Source of the DNA: Streptomyces xantholiticus
Lineage (GTDB): Bacteria > Actinomycetota > Actinomycetes > Streptomycetales > Streptomycetaceae
Direction of reading: 5' to 3'
NCBI RefSeq assembly: GCF_014651015.1
Contig: NZ_BMWB01000001.1
Coordinates: 124,001-188,000, forward strand
DNA length: 64,000 nucleotides
Made by a program: the position numbers and the translations under genes. The first letter of the stretch is position 1; the number at the start of each line of letters is the position of its first letter. The notes below the pieces were generated by a model, which saw only the letters and a program-made list of their open reading frames with translations, was not told the origin of the DNA and ran no database searches. Shown one piece after another: positions 28,151 to 37,221 of this stretch.

Positions 28151-28666
28151 GTGCGGCCCGGAAGTACGAACGGCACCAGCGGAGGCGGGCTCGCCGTCCC
28201 CATGGCGTGGCTGTGCGCCGAATACACCGCGGACGAGATGCTGCGCACAGCGGCCCTGGTCGCACCCGACTCGCTCGAGTTCCGGGCCGGTCGGCAGACG
28301 CTCGCCCTCACCATCCATCTGTGCGCCGGCGCCGATCCGCTCGCCGGCACGGCACCGCTGGCCCGCGTCGACGACTGGCTGGCCGTCACCGCGTACGGGC
28401 ACCCCTGGCCCGAGTGGGTGCGGGAACGGCTCGCGGCCCGTGCAGAACGGGAGCGGCACGGCCGCGAGGACCCCGATCTGGCGCTCGCCGCGGCCGCCTG
28501 GCGTCTGCTGCAGGGCACCCAACTCCTCGCCACCGACCTCCGGGGCCTCGAGCCGTGGCACCCCTCCCGTCCCGCGGACTCCCCACCGAACGAGGCGGCG
28601 CGGGTGTGGATGCCGGCCTGGGAGCTCGGACTGCCCCTCGGGCACCTGGCGATCCACCTGTGGTGA
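28151..28666 (+). CDS. Conserved-looking hypothetical protein downstream of the sigma factor
   Basis: A 171-aa soluble protein with no membrane segment and no motif I recognise. It is rich in Ala, Leu, Trp and Arg and predicted mostly helical. Codon use is normal for the window. GTG at 28151 follows GAGGGTGGGG; a later ATG at 28202 (MAWLCAEY) is possible. It follows the sigma gene by 84 bases in the same direction and may be co-transcribed, but nothing shows that it is an anti-sigma factor. Confidence 0.62.
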   Translation: MRPGSTNGTSGGGLAVPMAWLCAEYTADEMLRTAALVAPDSLEFRAGRQTLALTIHLCAGADPLAGTAPLARVDDWLAVTAYGHPWPEWVRERLAARAERERHGREDPDLALAAAAWRLLQGTQLLATDLRGLEPWHPSRPADSPPNEAARVWMPAWELGLPLGHLAIHLW

Positions 28667-28690
28667 ACCGGCCGCTGCGGCGGGCGGGCA

Positions 28691-29914
28691 TCAGGTCAGG
28701 GTGCGGGAGGCGGCCGAGGAGTGGACGCCCGCACGGTACTTGGGGATACGGACGGTGATCTTCATCCCGGCGCCGACTGCGGTCTCGATGACCAGGCCGT
28801 AGTCGTCCCCGTACACCTGCCGCAGCCGCTCGTCGACGTTGCTCAGGCCGATGCCCGACGAGGTCGTCCGCTCCCCGGCGAGGATGCCGCGCAGCACGTC
28901 CGGGTCCATGCCCACGCCGTCGTCCTCTATGGTCACCATCGCCTCCGCGCCCGCGTCCTGGGCGGCGATCGTGACGCGGCACTCGTTCCTGGAGTCCTCG
29001 AGCCCGTGCTTGACGGCGTTCTCGACAAGTGGCTGGAGGCACAGGAACGGCAGGGTGACCGGCAGGACCTCCGGGGCGACCTGGAGCGTGACCTTGAGCC
29101 GGTCGCCGAAGCGGGCACCGGCGAGCGCCAGATACTGCTCGATGGAGCGCAGTTCGTCGGCGAGTTGGGTGAACTCGCCGTGCCGCCGGAACGAGTAGCG
29201 CGTGAAGTCGGCGAACTCGAGCAGCAGTTCGCGGGCCCGCTCGGGGTCGGTGCGGACGAAGGACGCGATCGCGGCCAGCGAGTTGAAGATGAAGTGCGGG
29301 GAGATCTGGGCCCTCAGGGCGCGGATCTCCGCCTCTATCAGGCGGGTGCGGGACCGGTCCAGCTCGGCCAGTTCCAGCTGTACGGAGACCCAGCGAGCCA
29401 CCTCACTGGCCGCCCGCACAAGGACGGCCGACTCCCGGGAACCGTAGGCGACCAGCGCGCCCAGCACCCCCTCCTCCCCGGTCAGCGGCGCGATGACGAC
29501 CCAGCGCAACGGGCACTCCAGCTCGTCGCACTCGGCGTGGACGCTCCGGCTGCGCCCCGAGTCGAGCACCTCGGCCACCAGCGCCATCACCTGCTGCCGG
29601 TGGCGGTCGGCGCCGGGGCCGTCCCAGGCGAGCACCGCGTCGCGGTCGGTGAGGCAGAGGGCCTCTGTCCCGAGCAGCGGGCGCAGCCGCCGGGTGGCCT
29701 TGCGGGCGGTGTCCTCCGTGAGCCCCGCCCGCAGCGGCGGCGCGGCGAGGGAGGCGGTGTGCAGGGTGTGGAAGGTGGCCCGTTCGACGGGCGTTCCGAG
29801 GTCGAGGTCCGGCCGGTCTCCGCCGCGGCCGGCCGTCAGCCGGCCGATCGCCGTACCGAGGGCCAGCAGCAGGATCCCTGCTGCGGCGAGCGCAGCCACC
29901 CCGGTCCCGGTCAT
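28691..29914 (-). CDS. LytS-type sensor histidine kinase
   Basis: A 407-aa kinase. One N-terminal transmembrane helix (6-25) is followed by a GAF-like region (about 50-190), the His_kinase domain with QISPHFIFNSLAAIASFVRT (phospho-acceptor His) and a HATPase domain with LVENAVKHGLED and SSGIGLSNVDERLRQVYG. This is the family that pairs with LytTR regulators. The ATG overlaps the symporter stop (ATGA) and has AAGGAG 8 bases upstream, so kinase and transporter are made together, as in nutrient-sensing pairs for pyruvate or acetate. The probable partner is the LytTR gene 3 kb upstream. Confidence 0.92.
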   Translation of the reverse strand: MTGTGVAALAAAGILLLALGTAIGRLTAGRGGDRPDLDLGTPVERATFHTLHTASLAAPPLRAGLTEDTARKATRRLRPLLGTEALCLTDRDAVLAWDGPGADRHRQQVMALVAEVLDSGRSRSVHAECDELECPLRWVVIAPLTGEEGVLGALVAYGSRESAVLVRAASEVARWVSVQLELAELDRSRTRLIEAEIRALRAQISPHFIFNSLAAIASFVRTDPERARELLLEFADFTRYSFRRHGEFTQLADELRSIEQYLALAGARFGDRLKVTLQVAPEVLPVTLPFLCLQPLVENAVKHGLEDSRNECRVTIAAQDAGAEAMVTIEDDGVGMDPDVLRGILAGERTTSSGIGLSNVDERLRQVYGDDYGLVIETAVGAGMKITVRIPKYRAGVHSSAASRTLT

Positions 29915-31644
29915 CGTGGTGCTCCTTCCCGCTGTGGCCGGCCCACCAGGCCTTCCGGCAGATGCAGCCTGGCCAGGGTGGCCGCGGCGCCGACGGGTAT
30001 GCGGCGCGGGGTGGCCAGCGACACACCGATCATGGTCCCGAACCCGAGCGGCACCGACCAGACGGCAGGCCAGGCCATCAGCGTGTGCGCCCAGCCCTCC
30101 GGAGCCAGCCCGGCGCGGGTGGCCATCACCGCGGTCAGCGCGGCGCCGCCCCCGACGACGAGACCGGCCGTCGCGCCGGGCGGGGTGAGGCCACGCCACC
30201 AGATGCCGAGGATCAGCAGCGGGCAGAAGGAGGAGGCGGAGACGGCGAAGGCGAGGCCGACCGCGTCGGCGACCGGCATGTTCGTCGCCACCACGCTCAG
30301 GGCGAGGGGCGCGGCCATCGCGAGCAGGGTCGCGAGGCGGAAGTGCCGTACACCGCGCGAGGGCAGCACGTCCTGGGTGAGCACTCCGGCCACGGACATG
30401 GTGAGCCCGGAGGCGGTGGACAGGAACGCGGCGAACGCGCCTCCGGCGAGCAGCGCGCCGAGCAGTTCGCCGGCGAGCCCGCCGACGATGCGTTCCGGCA
30501 GCACGAGGACCGCGGCGTCGGCGGTGCCGGTGAGCGCCAGTTCGGGTGCGTAGATGCGGCCGAGGGCACCGTAGACGGGCGGGAGCAGATAGAAGGCGCC
30601 GATGAGCCCGAGCACGACCAGGGTGGTGCGGCGGGCTGCACGCCCGTTGGGGCTGGTGTAGAAGCGGACGGCGACGTGGGGCAGCCCCATGGTGCCGAGG
30701 AAGGTGGCGAGGATCAGTCCGTACGTCGCGTACAGCCGGTAACCGTCCCGGCCGCCGGACAGCGGCTGCGACCAGCTGAACGGATCAGTGCCCCCGGCGG
30801 TCCGCCGGGGGACCTCGGCCCCCTCGGGAAAGCCCAGCGTCGTGCCCGCCTCGATGCGGTGCGTGCCTTCGGCGAGCGCGACGGGGCGCTCCTTGTGCCG
30901 ATCGCCGTCGACCGTGCCGGAGACGGTGAGGGTCAGCGGCTCCTCGAAATCGACCCGGACGGTGTCGTCGACGCGTACGGCGGTGTGCTTGTGGAAGACG
31001 GCGGGCGCGTCGAACCGGGCGCGCGGGGCGTCGTCGCCGGCCCAGGCCACGACCAGGAACAGCGCCGGCACCAGCAGCGCGGTGAGCTTCAGCCAGTACT
31101 GGAAGGCCTGTACGAAGGTGATGCTGCGCATGCCGCCGGCGGCGACGGCTCCCGTGACGACGACGGCGACGACTACGCTGCCGAGCCAGTCCGGCGCGCC
31201 GGTGAGGATCTGCAGGGTCAGGCCCGCGCCCTGCAGCTGCGGCAGTAGGTACAGCCAGCCGATGCCGACGACGAAGAGGCTCGCGAGCCTGCGCACCTGT
31301 GCCGATTCGAGGCGTGCCTCCGCGAAGTCGGAGAGCGTGTACGCCCCCGAGCGGCGCAGCGGGGCGGCGACGAGCACCAGCAGGACCAGATGGCCGGCCG
31401 TGTAGCCGACCGGGTACCAGAGCATCTCGGGGCCCTGGAGGAGCACCAGCCCCGCGATGCCCAGGAAGGACGCGGCGGAAAGGTACTCGCCGCTGATGGC
31501 AGCCGCGTTGAGGGCGGGTTTGACCGTGCGGGAGGCGACGTAGAAGTCGGAGGTGGTGCGGGATATGCGCAGGCCGAGGGCGCCGACGAGCACGGTGGCG
31601 AGCACCACGACGGTGACGGCGGTCACCGCGTAGGTCTGGTTCAC
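29911..31644 (-). CDS. Sodium:solute symporter (SSS family, acetate/pyruvate-type)
   Basis: A 577-aa transporter with about 13 transmembrane segments. FYVASRTVKPALNAAAISGE and YLSAASFLG are the ActP/MctC-type N-terminal signature, and TMGLPHVAVRFYTSPNG and the SGLTMSVAGVLTQDV stretch lie in the core. An external loop of about 90 residues (around 205-300, FHKHTAVRVDDTVRVDFEEP onward) is characteristic of monocarboxylate carriers of this type. GTG start with GGGAG 7 bases upstream. Preceded by a DUF485 gene and followed by the LytS kinase; substrates such as acetate, propionate or pyruvate are likely. Confidence 0.9.
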   Translation of the reverse strand: MNQTYAVTAVTVVVLATVLVGALGLRISRTTSDFYVASRTVKPALNAAAISGEYLSAASFLGIAGLVLLQGPEMLWYPVGYTAGHLVLLVLVAAPLRRSGAYTLSDFAEARLESAQVRRLASLFVVGIGWLYLLPQLQGAGLTLQILTGAPDWLGSVVVAVVVTGAVAAGGMRSITFVQAFQYWLKLTALLVPALFLVVAWAGDDAPRARFDAPAVFHKHTAVRVDDTVRVDFEEPLTLTVSGTVDGDRHKERPVALAEGTHRIEAGTTLGFPEGAEVPRRTAGGTDPFSWSQPLSGGRDGYRLYATYGLILATFLGTMGLPHVAVRFYTSPNGRAARRTTLVVLGLIGAFYLLPPVYGALGRIYAPELALTGTADAAVLVLPERIVGGLAGELLGALLAGGAFAAFLSTASGLTMSVAGVLTQDVLPSRGVRHFRLATLLAMAAPLALSVVATNMPVADAVGLAFAVSASSFCPLLILGIWWRGLTPPGATAGLVVGGGAALTAVMATRAGLAPEGWAHTLMAWPAVWSVPLGFGTMIGVSLATPRRIPVGAAATLARLHLPEGLVGRPQREGAPR

Positions 31645-31666
31645 GTGGCTTCTCCCGCGGGCCCCG

Positions 31667-32047
31667 TCAGCGGCCCTCGACGAGCCGGCTGAAATCGCGC
31701 TCGTTGCGCTCGGCGCGGCGCACGTACCAGCGGGCGATCAGCCACATCACGGGGTAGACGACCACACCGAGCGCGGCCCAGACGAACGGCTCCGGCGACC
31801 CGGGCGAGCCGCCGAGGGCGGCGGGCAGTGCGAACAGCAGCGGCAGCGAGCCGACGAGCAGGGCGAGCGTGCCGAGCGCGTACAGGGCTGCCCGCAGCTG
31901 ACTGCGCATCAACGAGCGGACATAAGTGGTGCCAAGGGTGGTCTGCTCGCTGATCTCGGAGCGGGCGGGCGCGTGGCCGGGCGGGCGGCGGGTGCCGCGC
32001 GGCACACCGGTGACCACCTGACGGCGTGGGACTTGCTCTGCAGACAT
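31667..32047 (-). CDS. DUF485 membrane protein, symporter partner
   Basis: A 126-aa protein with a polar N-terminus and two transmembrane helices (about 53-72 and 87-105), ending WLIARWYVRRAERNERDFSR, typical of the DUF485 family that is encoded with ActP-like symporters (YjcH-like). 22 bases separate it from the symporter start. It is thought to help assemble or modulate the transporter, but the mechanism is not known. Confidence 0.87.
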   Translation of the reverse strand: MSAEQVPRRQVVTGVPRGTRRPPGHAPARSEISEQTTLGTTYVRSLMRSQLRAALYALGTLALLVGSLPLLFALPAALGGSPGSPEPFVWAALGVVVYPVMWLIARWYVRRAERNERDFSRLVEGR

Positions 32048-32162
32048 CGTCGTCCGCTCCAGCGTCTGTCGGCGAACTCGGGGAGATGGTGGAGTCTACG
32101 CAGGAGCGATTACCGACGGTAGAGACGAGATGAGCCGTCCCCGGCCGCCGCGGGGCGACGGG

Positions 32163-32432
32163 TCAGCGGCCGGTGTCGCGGACGCAGTCGCGCAGCGCGA
32201 TCTCCAGCTCGACGTAGGACTCCTCGGCCCTGCGGAAGGCGACCTCCAGGGCCGCTTCCGCACGCGGCCCGGCGATGCCCCGCGCCGACTGCCGGATCTC
32301 GTACAGCACATCGGCCCAGCGGCCCGCGGCGCTGCGCACGGTGGAGAGGAGCGCTTCGAGGTCGTGGGCGTCGGCCGGGCAGGTCGGCGGAACGCCGCGG
32401 AGCTCGTCCAGCAGTGCGTCGATGTCGCGCAT
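32163..32432 (-). CDS. Small hypothetical protein
   Basis: An 89-aa acidic, helical protein (MRDIDALLDELRGVPP, ending in SYVELEIALRDCVRDTGR). AAAGG lies 6 bases before the ATG at 32432. No recognised domain. It sits between the LytTR regulator and the DUF485/symporter operon in the same direction, so it may belong to that transcription unit. Confidence 0.62.
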   Translation of the reverse strand: MRDIDALLDELRGVPPTCPADAHDLEALLSTVRSAAGRWADVLYEIRQSARGIAGPRAEAALEVAFRRAEESYVELEIALRDCVRDTGR

Positions 32433-32588
32433 CAGGCCCTTTCTTCCCGGCCCGGTCAAGGTTAGGCGGCAGCGGGTTTCGGCCGTGGCCAGGTCCGGTG
32501 CCGCGTCGCCGTGCGGCAGGATCCGGGCGGCGAACGGTCGCCGGTGATCGCCGAACGGTCGGTCCGGGCCTGATCCGCCGGGCAGGGT

Positions 32589-33386
32589 CTAACCTCTGGC
32601 GTGCCGCAGCAGCAGGTCACGCAGCTGGCGGGCGTGCCGTCGGCTGACCGCGAGTTCGGCGTCACCTACCCGTACGGTCGTCGCGCCGGCGTCCAGCCGC
32701 AGTTCGTCGATGCGGCCCAGGGCCACCAGGTGGCTGCGGTGGATGCGGACGAACCCGCGCGATGCCCAGCGCTCCTCCAGGGCGGACAGCGGGATACGGA
32801 CCAGATGACTGCCCGCGGCGGTGTGGAGGCGGGCGTAGTCGCCCTGTGCCTCGACATAGGTGATGTCGTCCACTGCCACGAAGCGGGTGACCCCGCCCAG
32901 CTCGACGGGTATCTGCTCCGCTCCCCCGCCCGGGCCGGCCGGCACCGTCTCCGGCGCCGGCGCGGGCTGCTCCGCCCGCTGCGGTTCGCGCAGCGCGACG
33001 ACCAGGTCGCGGACCCTGCGCACCGCTTCGGCGAGCCGTTCCCTGCGCACGGGCTTGAGCACGTAGTCGACGGCCTTCAGGTCGAACGCCCGGACCGCGA
33101 AGCCCTCGTGTGCCGTGACGAAGACGATCAGCGGCGGCCTGGCGAATCCGGCGAGCAGCCTCGCGACGTCGAGTCCGGTGAGCCCGGCCATGTGGATGTC
33201 GAGGAACACGACGTCGATCGCGTCCTCACCGTCGGGTCCGGCCTCCAGGGCCCGTCCGATGCGGCGCAGCGCCTCCGTGGCGTCCGTTGCGCCCTCCGCG
33301 CTGTGGATCCGCGAGTCGGCACGCAGGAGGTAGAGCAGTTCCTCGAGCGCCGGTTTCTCGTCGTCGACAGCCAGTACGCGCAGCAT
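32589..33386 (-). CDS. LytTR-family response regulator
   Basis: A 265-aa regulator. The receiver domain (1-125) shows LAVDDEKPALEELLYLL, phosphorylation site VVFLDIHMAG, and VDYVLKP. The C-terminal LytTR DNA-binding domain (about 155-260) has DDITYVEAQGDYARLHT and the RIHRSHLVALGRIDEL segment. Probable partner of the LytS-type kinase and regulator of the symporter operon. No clear ribosome-binding site upstream. Confidence 0.92.
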   Translation of the reverse strand: MLRVLAVDDEKPALEELLYLLRADSRIHSAEGATDATEALRRIGRALEAGPDGEDAIDVVFLDIHMAGLTGLDVARLLAGFARPPLIVFVTAHEGFAVRAFDLKAVDYVLKPVRRERLAEAVRRVRDLVVALREPQRAEQPAPAPETVPAGPGGGAEQIPVELGGVTRFVAVDDITYVEAQGDYARLHTAAGSHLVRIPLSALEERWASRGFVRIHRSHLVALGRIDELRLDAGATTVRVGDAELAVSRRHARQLRDLLLRHARG

Positions 33387-33544
33387 GCAGCGGAGTCTAG
33401 GGCGGCTCCGGGCGGTGCGGCCACGCCCTGAGGGGGCGGCCGGCTTTGCGATTGCGCCTGTCTGGCCCCGGGTTGAGCAGAGCGCCTTCCTGCTGCGTAT
33501 TCCCGGGTGACCGCCCGTAACACCTGAGGAAACGAGGACCGCCC

Positions 33545-34213
33545 ATGAGCCGGCAGCAGCCGCACCAGGATGTGGCCGCCTATGCGCTGGGCATCCTGGA
33601 ACCGGCCGACGCCTATCGATTCGAGGAGCATCTTGCCGGTTGCGTCGGGTGCACGGTGGGGCTGTCCGACTTCACCCCCGTCGCGACCGCGCTGTCCGAG
33701 CTGGCCGGACCCGGCCGGATCGACGCCCGCCCCGGTCCACAACTGCTCGAGCGTCTGACCGGCGCCGTGGTGGTGCAGCGTCGGCGGGACCGCAGGCGCC
33801 GCTTCCGGCTGGTGGCCGTGGCTGCCGCGCTGATCGTCGCGCTGCCCGTCGCCGTGGTGACGGTTCGGGGCGCCGAGGAGCCCGCCGCGCCGCGGGTCGT
33901 GGCGTCGGATCCGGTCTCCGGTGTCACCGCGTCGGTGGCGCTGGAGGACCGCGACTGGGGCACGACGGTCGCGATGCGACTGACCGGGCTCGCCGGTCCG
34001 CGTACCTGCCGGCTGGTTGCGATCGGCAAGGACGGGGTCGAACATCCGGTGCTCAGCTGGTGGGTGCCGAAGGGCGGCTACGGCGTCCAGGAGGAGTCCG
34101 GCCGGCAGGGACCGCTGGACCTGGAGGCGAGCACGGGCCTGCACACGGCGGAGATCGGCCGCTGGGAGGTCCGTTCGGACAGCGGCGAGCGGCTCCTGTC
34201 GATCGGCGGCTGA
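33545..34213 (+). CDS. Zinc-finger anti-sigma factor, membrane-bound
   Basis: A 222-aa protein. Residues 1-45 are the ZAS domain with HQDVAAYALG and the HLAGCVGC motif (His7, His29, Cys33, Cys36), which binds an ECF sigma factor and often responds to redox. One transmembrane helix (about 88-105) leads to an external domain of about 110 residues with repeated beta-strand character. GAGGA precedes the ATG. No sigma gene is next to it; the ECF gene at 27449 is the nearest candidate partner. Confidence 0.85.
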   Translation: MSRQQPHQDVAAYALGILEPADAYRFEEHLAGCVGCTVGLSDFTPVATALSELAGPGRIDARPGPQLLERLTGAVVVQRRRDRRRRFRLVAVAAALIVALPVAVVTVRGAEEPAAPRVVASDPVSGVTASVALEDRDWGTTVAMRLTGLAGPRTCRLVAIGKDGVEHPVLSWWVPKGGYGVQEESGRQGPLDLEASTGLHTAEIGRWEVRSDSGERLLSIGG

Positions 34214-34228
34214 GCCCGCGGCCAGGCG

Positions 34229-35089
34229 TCACTTGAGCAGGCGGGAGAGCCTGCGGTCGGCGAGCGGCTTGCCACCGGTCTGGCAGGTGGGGCAGTACTG
34301 CAGCGACGAGTCGCTGAAGGACACCTCGCGCACGGTGTCCCCGCAGACGGGGCAGGGTTCGCCGGTGCGGCCGTGGATGCGCAGTCCGCTCTTCTTCTCC
34401 GACTTGAGCCGGCCCGCCGCCAGGCCGCGGGAGCGTTCGACGGCGTCGCCGAGCGTCGCACGCAGGGCGTCGTACAGTGCGTCCCGCTCCGCGTCGTCCA
34501 GGTTCTGCACCGGTTTGAAGGGCGACATCTTCGCCGCGTGGAGGATCTCGTCGCTGTACGCGTTGCCGATGCCGGCGATCAGGCTCTGGTCGCGCAGCGC
34601 GCCCTTGATCTGGCGCCGTTCGCCGGCGAGCACCCGGGCGAAGGCGGCGCGGTCGAAGTCGTCGGCGAGCGGGTCGGGCCCGAGACTGACGACACCGGGG
34701 ACGTCGGCCACATCGCGTACGAGGTGCACGGCGAGGCGTTTGGTCGTGCCGGCCTCGGTCAGGTCGAAGCCGTCGCCCTCGGCAAGAACCGTGCGAAGGG
34801 CCAGCGGGCCCTTGCCGGGCCGGGGCGGCGCCGCGGGGAACTCGTCCTTCCACTGGAGCCAGCCCGCCCGGGCGAGGTGGATCACCAGGTGGAGGCCACC
34901 CACGCTGATGTCGAGCCACTTGCCGTGCCGGTCCACGGCGGTGACCTGCGCACCTTCCACGGCGGAGAGCGGCGGGTCGTACGTCTTGAGCACGCTGATG
35001 GCCACCGGCAGCACACGGGCGATGCCGCGGCCCACCAGATGGCTGTCGAGGAACTCGCGCAGCGCCTCGACCTCGGGCAGTTCCGGCAT
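34229..35089 (-). CDS. Fpg/Nei-family DNA glycosylase/AP lyase
   Basis: A 286-aa base-excision repair enzyme. Pro1 and Glu2 (after Met removal, MPELPEVEALREFL) are catalytic, RDQSLIAGIGNAYSDEILH is the helix-two-turn-helix, and CPVCGDTV with CPTCQTGGKPLADRRLSRLL forms the zinc finger. Substrate is oxidised bases; whether Fpg (8-oxoG) or Nei-like cannot be decided from the sequence. Divergent from the PE-domain gene with a 173-base gap. Confidence 0.92.
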   Translation of the reverse strand: MPELPEVEALREFLDSHLVGRGIARVLPVAISVLKTYDPPLSAVEGAQVTAVDRHGKWLDISVGGLHLVIHLARAGWLQWKDEFPAAPPRPGKGPLALRTVLAEGDGFDLTEAGTTKRLAVHLVRDVADVPGVVSLGPDPLADDFDRAAFARVLAGERRQIKGALRDQSLIAGIGNAYSDEILHAAKMSPFKPVQNLDDAERDALYDALRATLGDAVERSRGLAAGRLKSEKKSGLRIHGRTGEPCPVCGDTVREVSFSDSSLQYCPTCQTGGKPLADRRLSRLLK

Positions 35090-35262
35090 GCCTCCACCCT
35101 GCCGCAGCAGGCGGGCCGTCGCGCGCCGAATCGCTCGAAGCAGCCGTCGGCGGGTGCGGTTCGAACAGCAACGGCGGCTCCATCTGCCCGGGACCCCCGG
35201 AGCTTGGGAGACGGGAAGCCGGGTACCCGCGATCCGCACGGGCCGCACCGAAGGAGATCTCC

Positions 35263-35883
35263 ATGCCTGCCCCGGACGCCCTGGCGGAGTACCGCCGCAA
35301 ACGCGACTTCCACCGGACCAGCGAGCCCTCGGGAAGCGGCGGCCCCCGAGACGCAGACGCCCGCTCCTTCGTGGTGCAGATCCACGACGCGAGCACCATG
35401 CACTTCGACTTCCGCCTGGAGGTGGACGGCGTGCTCAAGAGCTGGGCCGTCCCCAAGGGGCCGTCCGCCGATCCCGGGGCGAAACGGCTGGCCATGCCGA
35501 CCGAGGACCATCCCATGGAGTACGCGGACTACGAAGGGGTCATCGCGCCGGGCGAGTACGGGGCCGGAGCCGTCATCATCTGGGACGAGGGCACCTACCG
35601 CAGTCTCGCCACCGACCGGCGCGGAAACGAGGTCCCGTTCGGCGAGGCACTGGAGAGGGGACACGCCTCGTTCTGGCTCGACGGCTCAAAGCTGCACGGC
35701 GGCTATGCGCTCACCCGTACCCGCGGCGGCAAGGACGGTGAGCGCGAGACCTGGCTGCTGGTGAAGAAGCAGGACCGGCACGCCTCCTCGCACAACGCCC
35801 CGGAGCCGCGCCGCGCCCGGTCGGCGCGCACCGGCCGCACCCTCAAACGGGTCGCGGCGGATGCGGCGGCGGACCGTTCCTGA
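35263..35883 (+). CDS. Stand-alone LigD-type 3'-phosphoesterase (PE) domain protein
   Basis: A 206-aa protein made only of the DNA polymerase ligase N-terminal domain of LigD, which trims 3' ends during non-homologous end joining. RSFVVQIHDASTMHFDFRLE carries the metal-binding histidines and Arg, KSWAVPKGPS follows, and AMPTEDHPMEYADYEGVIAP is the second conserved block. The lysine-rich tail may contact DNA. AAGGAG lies 7 bases before the ATG. No Ku, polymerase or ligase gene is adjacent, and the divergent neighbour is a glycosylase. Confidence 0.92.
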   Translation: MPAPDALAEYRRKRDFHRTSEPSGSGGPRDADARSFVVQIHDASTMHFDFRLEVDGVLKSWAVPKGPSADPGAKRLAMPTEDHPMEYADYEGVIAPGEYGAGAVIIWDEGTYRSLATDRRGNEVPFGEALERGHASFWLDGSKLHGGYALTRTRGGKDGERETWLLVKKQDRHASSHNAPEPRRARSARTGRTLKRVAADAAADRS

Positions 35884-35934
35884 ATCGGCGCTCGCACCGC
35901 GCCGCGGCCGAGACCGTGGGCGAGGATGGTGCGG

Positions 35935-37197
35935 ATGATGTTCTCGGACGCCGTCTACGCGGCCCTGGGAGTCGGCGCGCTGGCGGCCGCGGTCGTGCCG
36001 CGGATGGTCTTCCGGCGCCCCTTGTCGATGCCCATGGTGTTCCTCGCGGCGGGCGTGGTCCTCGCCGCGCTGCCCCTTCCGGTGCCGGTCGTCGACCCGG
36101 TACGGGACCGGCTGTGGGTCGAGCACGTCACCGAGGTCTGCGTGATCGTGTCGCTGATGGGTGCGGGCCTTGCCATCAACCGCCCTTTCGGTGCACGCGC
36201 CTGGGCGGGCCCCTGGCGTCTGCTGGCGGTCACCATGCCCCTCACGGTGGCCGCTGTCGCGGTGGCTGCCTGCTTCCTGCTGGACTGGCCCCCTGCCCTC
36301 GCCCTGCTGCTGGCCGCGGTGCTCACGCCCACCGACCCGGTTCTTGCCGCGGAGGTACGGGTCGGGGAGCCCACCGACGATGAGCACGACGAGGACGAGG
36401 TGCGCTTCACTCTCACCAGCGAGGCCGGTCTCAACGACGGACTGGCGTTCCCTTTCGTCCTCGCCGCGCTCGCCCTCGCTGCCACGACCGCTTCCGGCTG
36501 GTCCGCCGAGTGGATCGGCGGCTGGCTGCTGACCGACCTGCTCGGACGGAGCGCCGTCGGCGTACTGACGGGTCTGGCGGTCGGCATGCTGCTCGGCCGG
36601 ATGTTCTTCCGTGCCAGGGCCCCCGCCCTGAGGCTGTCCGAGCACATGGAGGGCTTCGTCGCCCTGGGCGCGACCTTCCTGTCCTACGGCGTCGCCGAAC
36701 TGCTGCACGGCTACGGCTTCCTCGCGGTCTTCGTCACCGCCTGCGCCGTCCGGGCGGCCGAGCGGAGCCATGGCTATCACAAGGTGCTGCACGAGTTCAC
36801 CGAGCAGATCGAGCGGCTGCTGACCGCCTTTCTGCTCTTCCTGCTCGGCGGGTATCTCGCCGCCGGGGGCCTCGCCGCACTCACATGGCAGGCCGCCCTG
36901 GTCGCCGTCCTGCTCATCCTCGTGATCAGGCCGCTCACCGGATGGGTCGCCCAGTTCGGATTCAGGACCGGCCCCCGCGAGCGGCTGGTAGCCGCCGCGT
37001 TCGGGATCCGCGGCATCGGCTCGCTGTTCTACCTCTCGTACGCCCTCGGCCGGGGCCACTTCGCCGAGTACGCCGAGGAGCTGTGGGCGGTCGTGGCCTT
37101 CACCGTCCTCGCGTCCGTCATGCTGCACGGCGTCGCGGCCACCCCGGCGATCAGCCGCCTCGACCGGCTCCGCGACAGCACCGGCCGGCCACCGTGA
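35935..37197 (+). CDS. Cation:proton antiporter (CPA1/NhaP-like)
   Basis: A 420-aa transporter with about 12 membrane segments. LTPTDPVLAAEV is the TDP motif of the CPA1 fold, TSEAGLNDGLAFPFVLAALA carries the ND motif of the ion site, and AAFGIRGIGSLFYLSYAL lies near the C-terminus. It probably extrudes Na+ or K+ in exchange for protons. Starts at 35926, 35929 and 35935 are open; 35935 sits 9 bases after GAGG and is preferred. Confidence 0.88.
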   Translation: MMFSDAVYAALGVGALAAAVVPRMVFRRPLSMPMVFLAAGVVLAALPLPVPVVDPVRDRLWVEHVTEVCVIVSLMGAGLAINRPFGARAWAGPWRLLAVTMPLTVAAVAVAACFLLDWPPALALLLAAVLTPTDPVLAAEVRVGEPTDDEHDEDEVRFTLTSEAGLNDGLAFPFVLAALALAATTASGWSAEWIGGWLLTDLLGRSAVGVLTGLAVGMLLGRMFFRARAPALRLSEHMEGFVALGATFLSYGVAELLHGYGFLAVFVTACAVRAAERSHGYHKVLHEFTEQIERLLTAFLLFLLGGYLAAGGLAALTWQAALVAVLLILVIRPLTGWVAQFGFRTGPRERLVAAAFGIRGIGSLFYLSYALGRGHFAEYAEELWAVVAFTVLASVMLHGVAATPAISRLDRLRDSTGRPP

Positions 37198-37221
37198 CGG
37201 GGGTGCGGGACGGCCGTCGCT

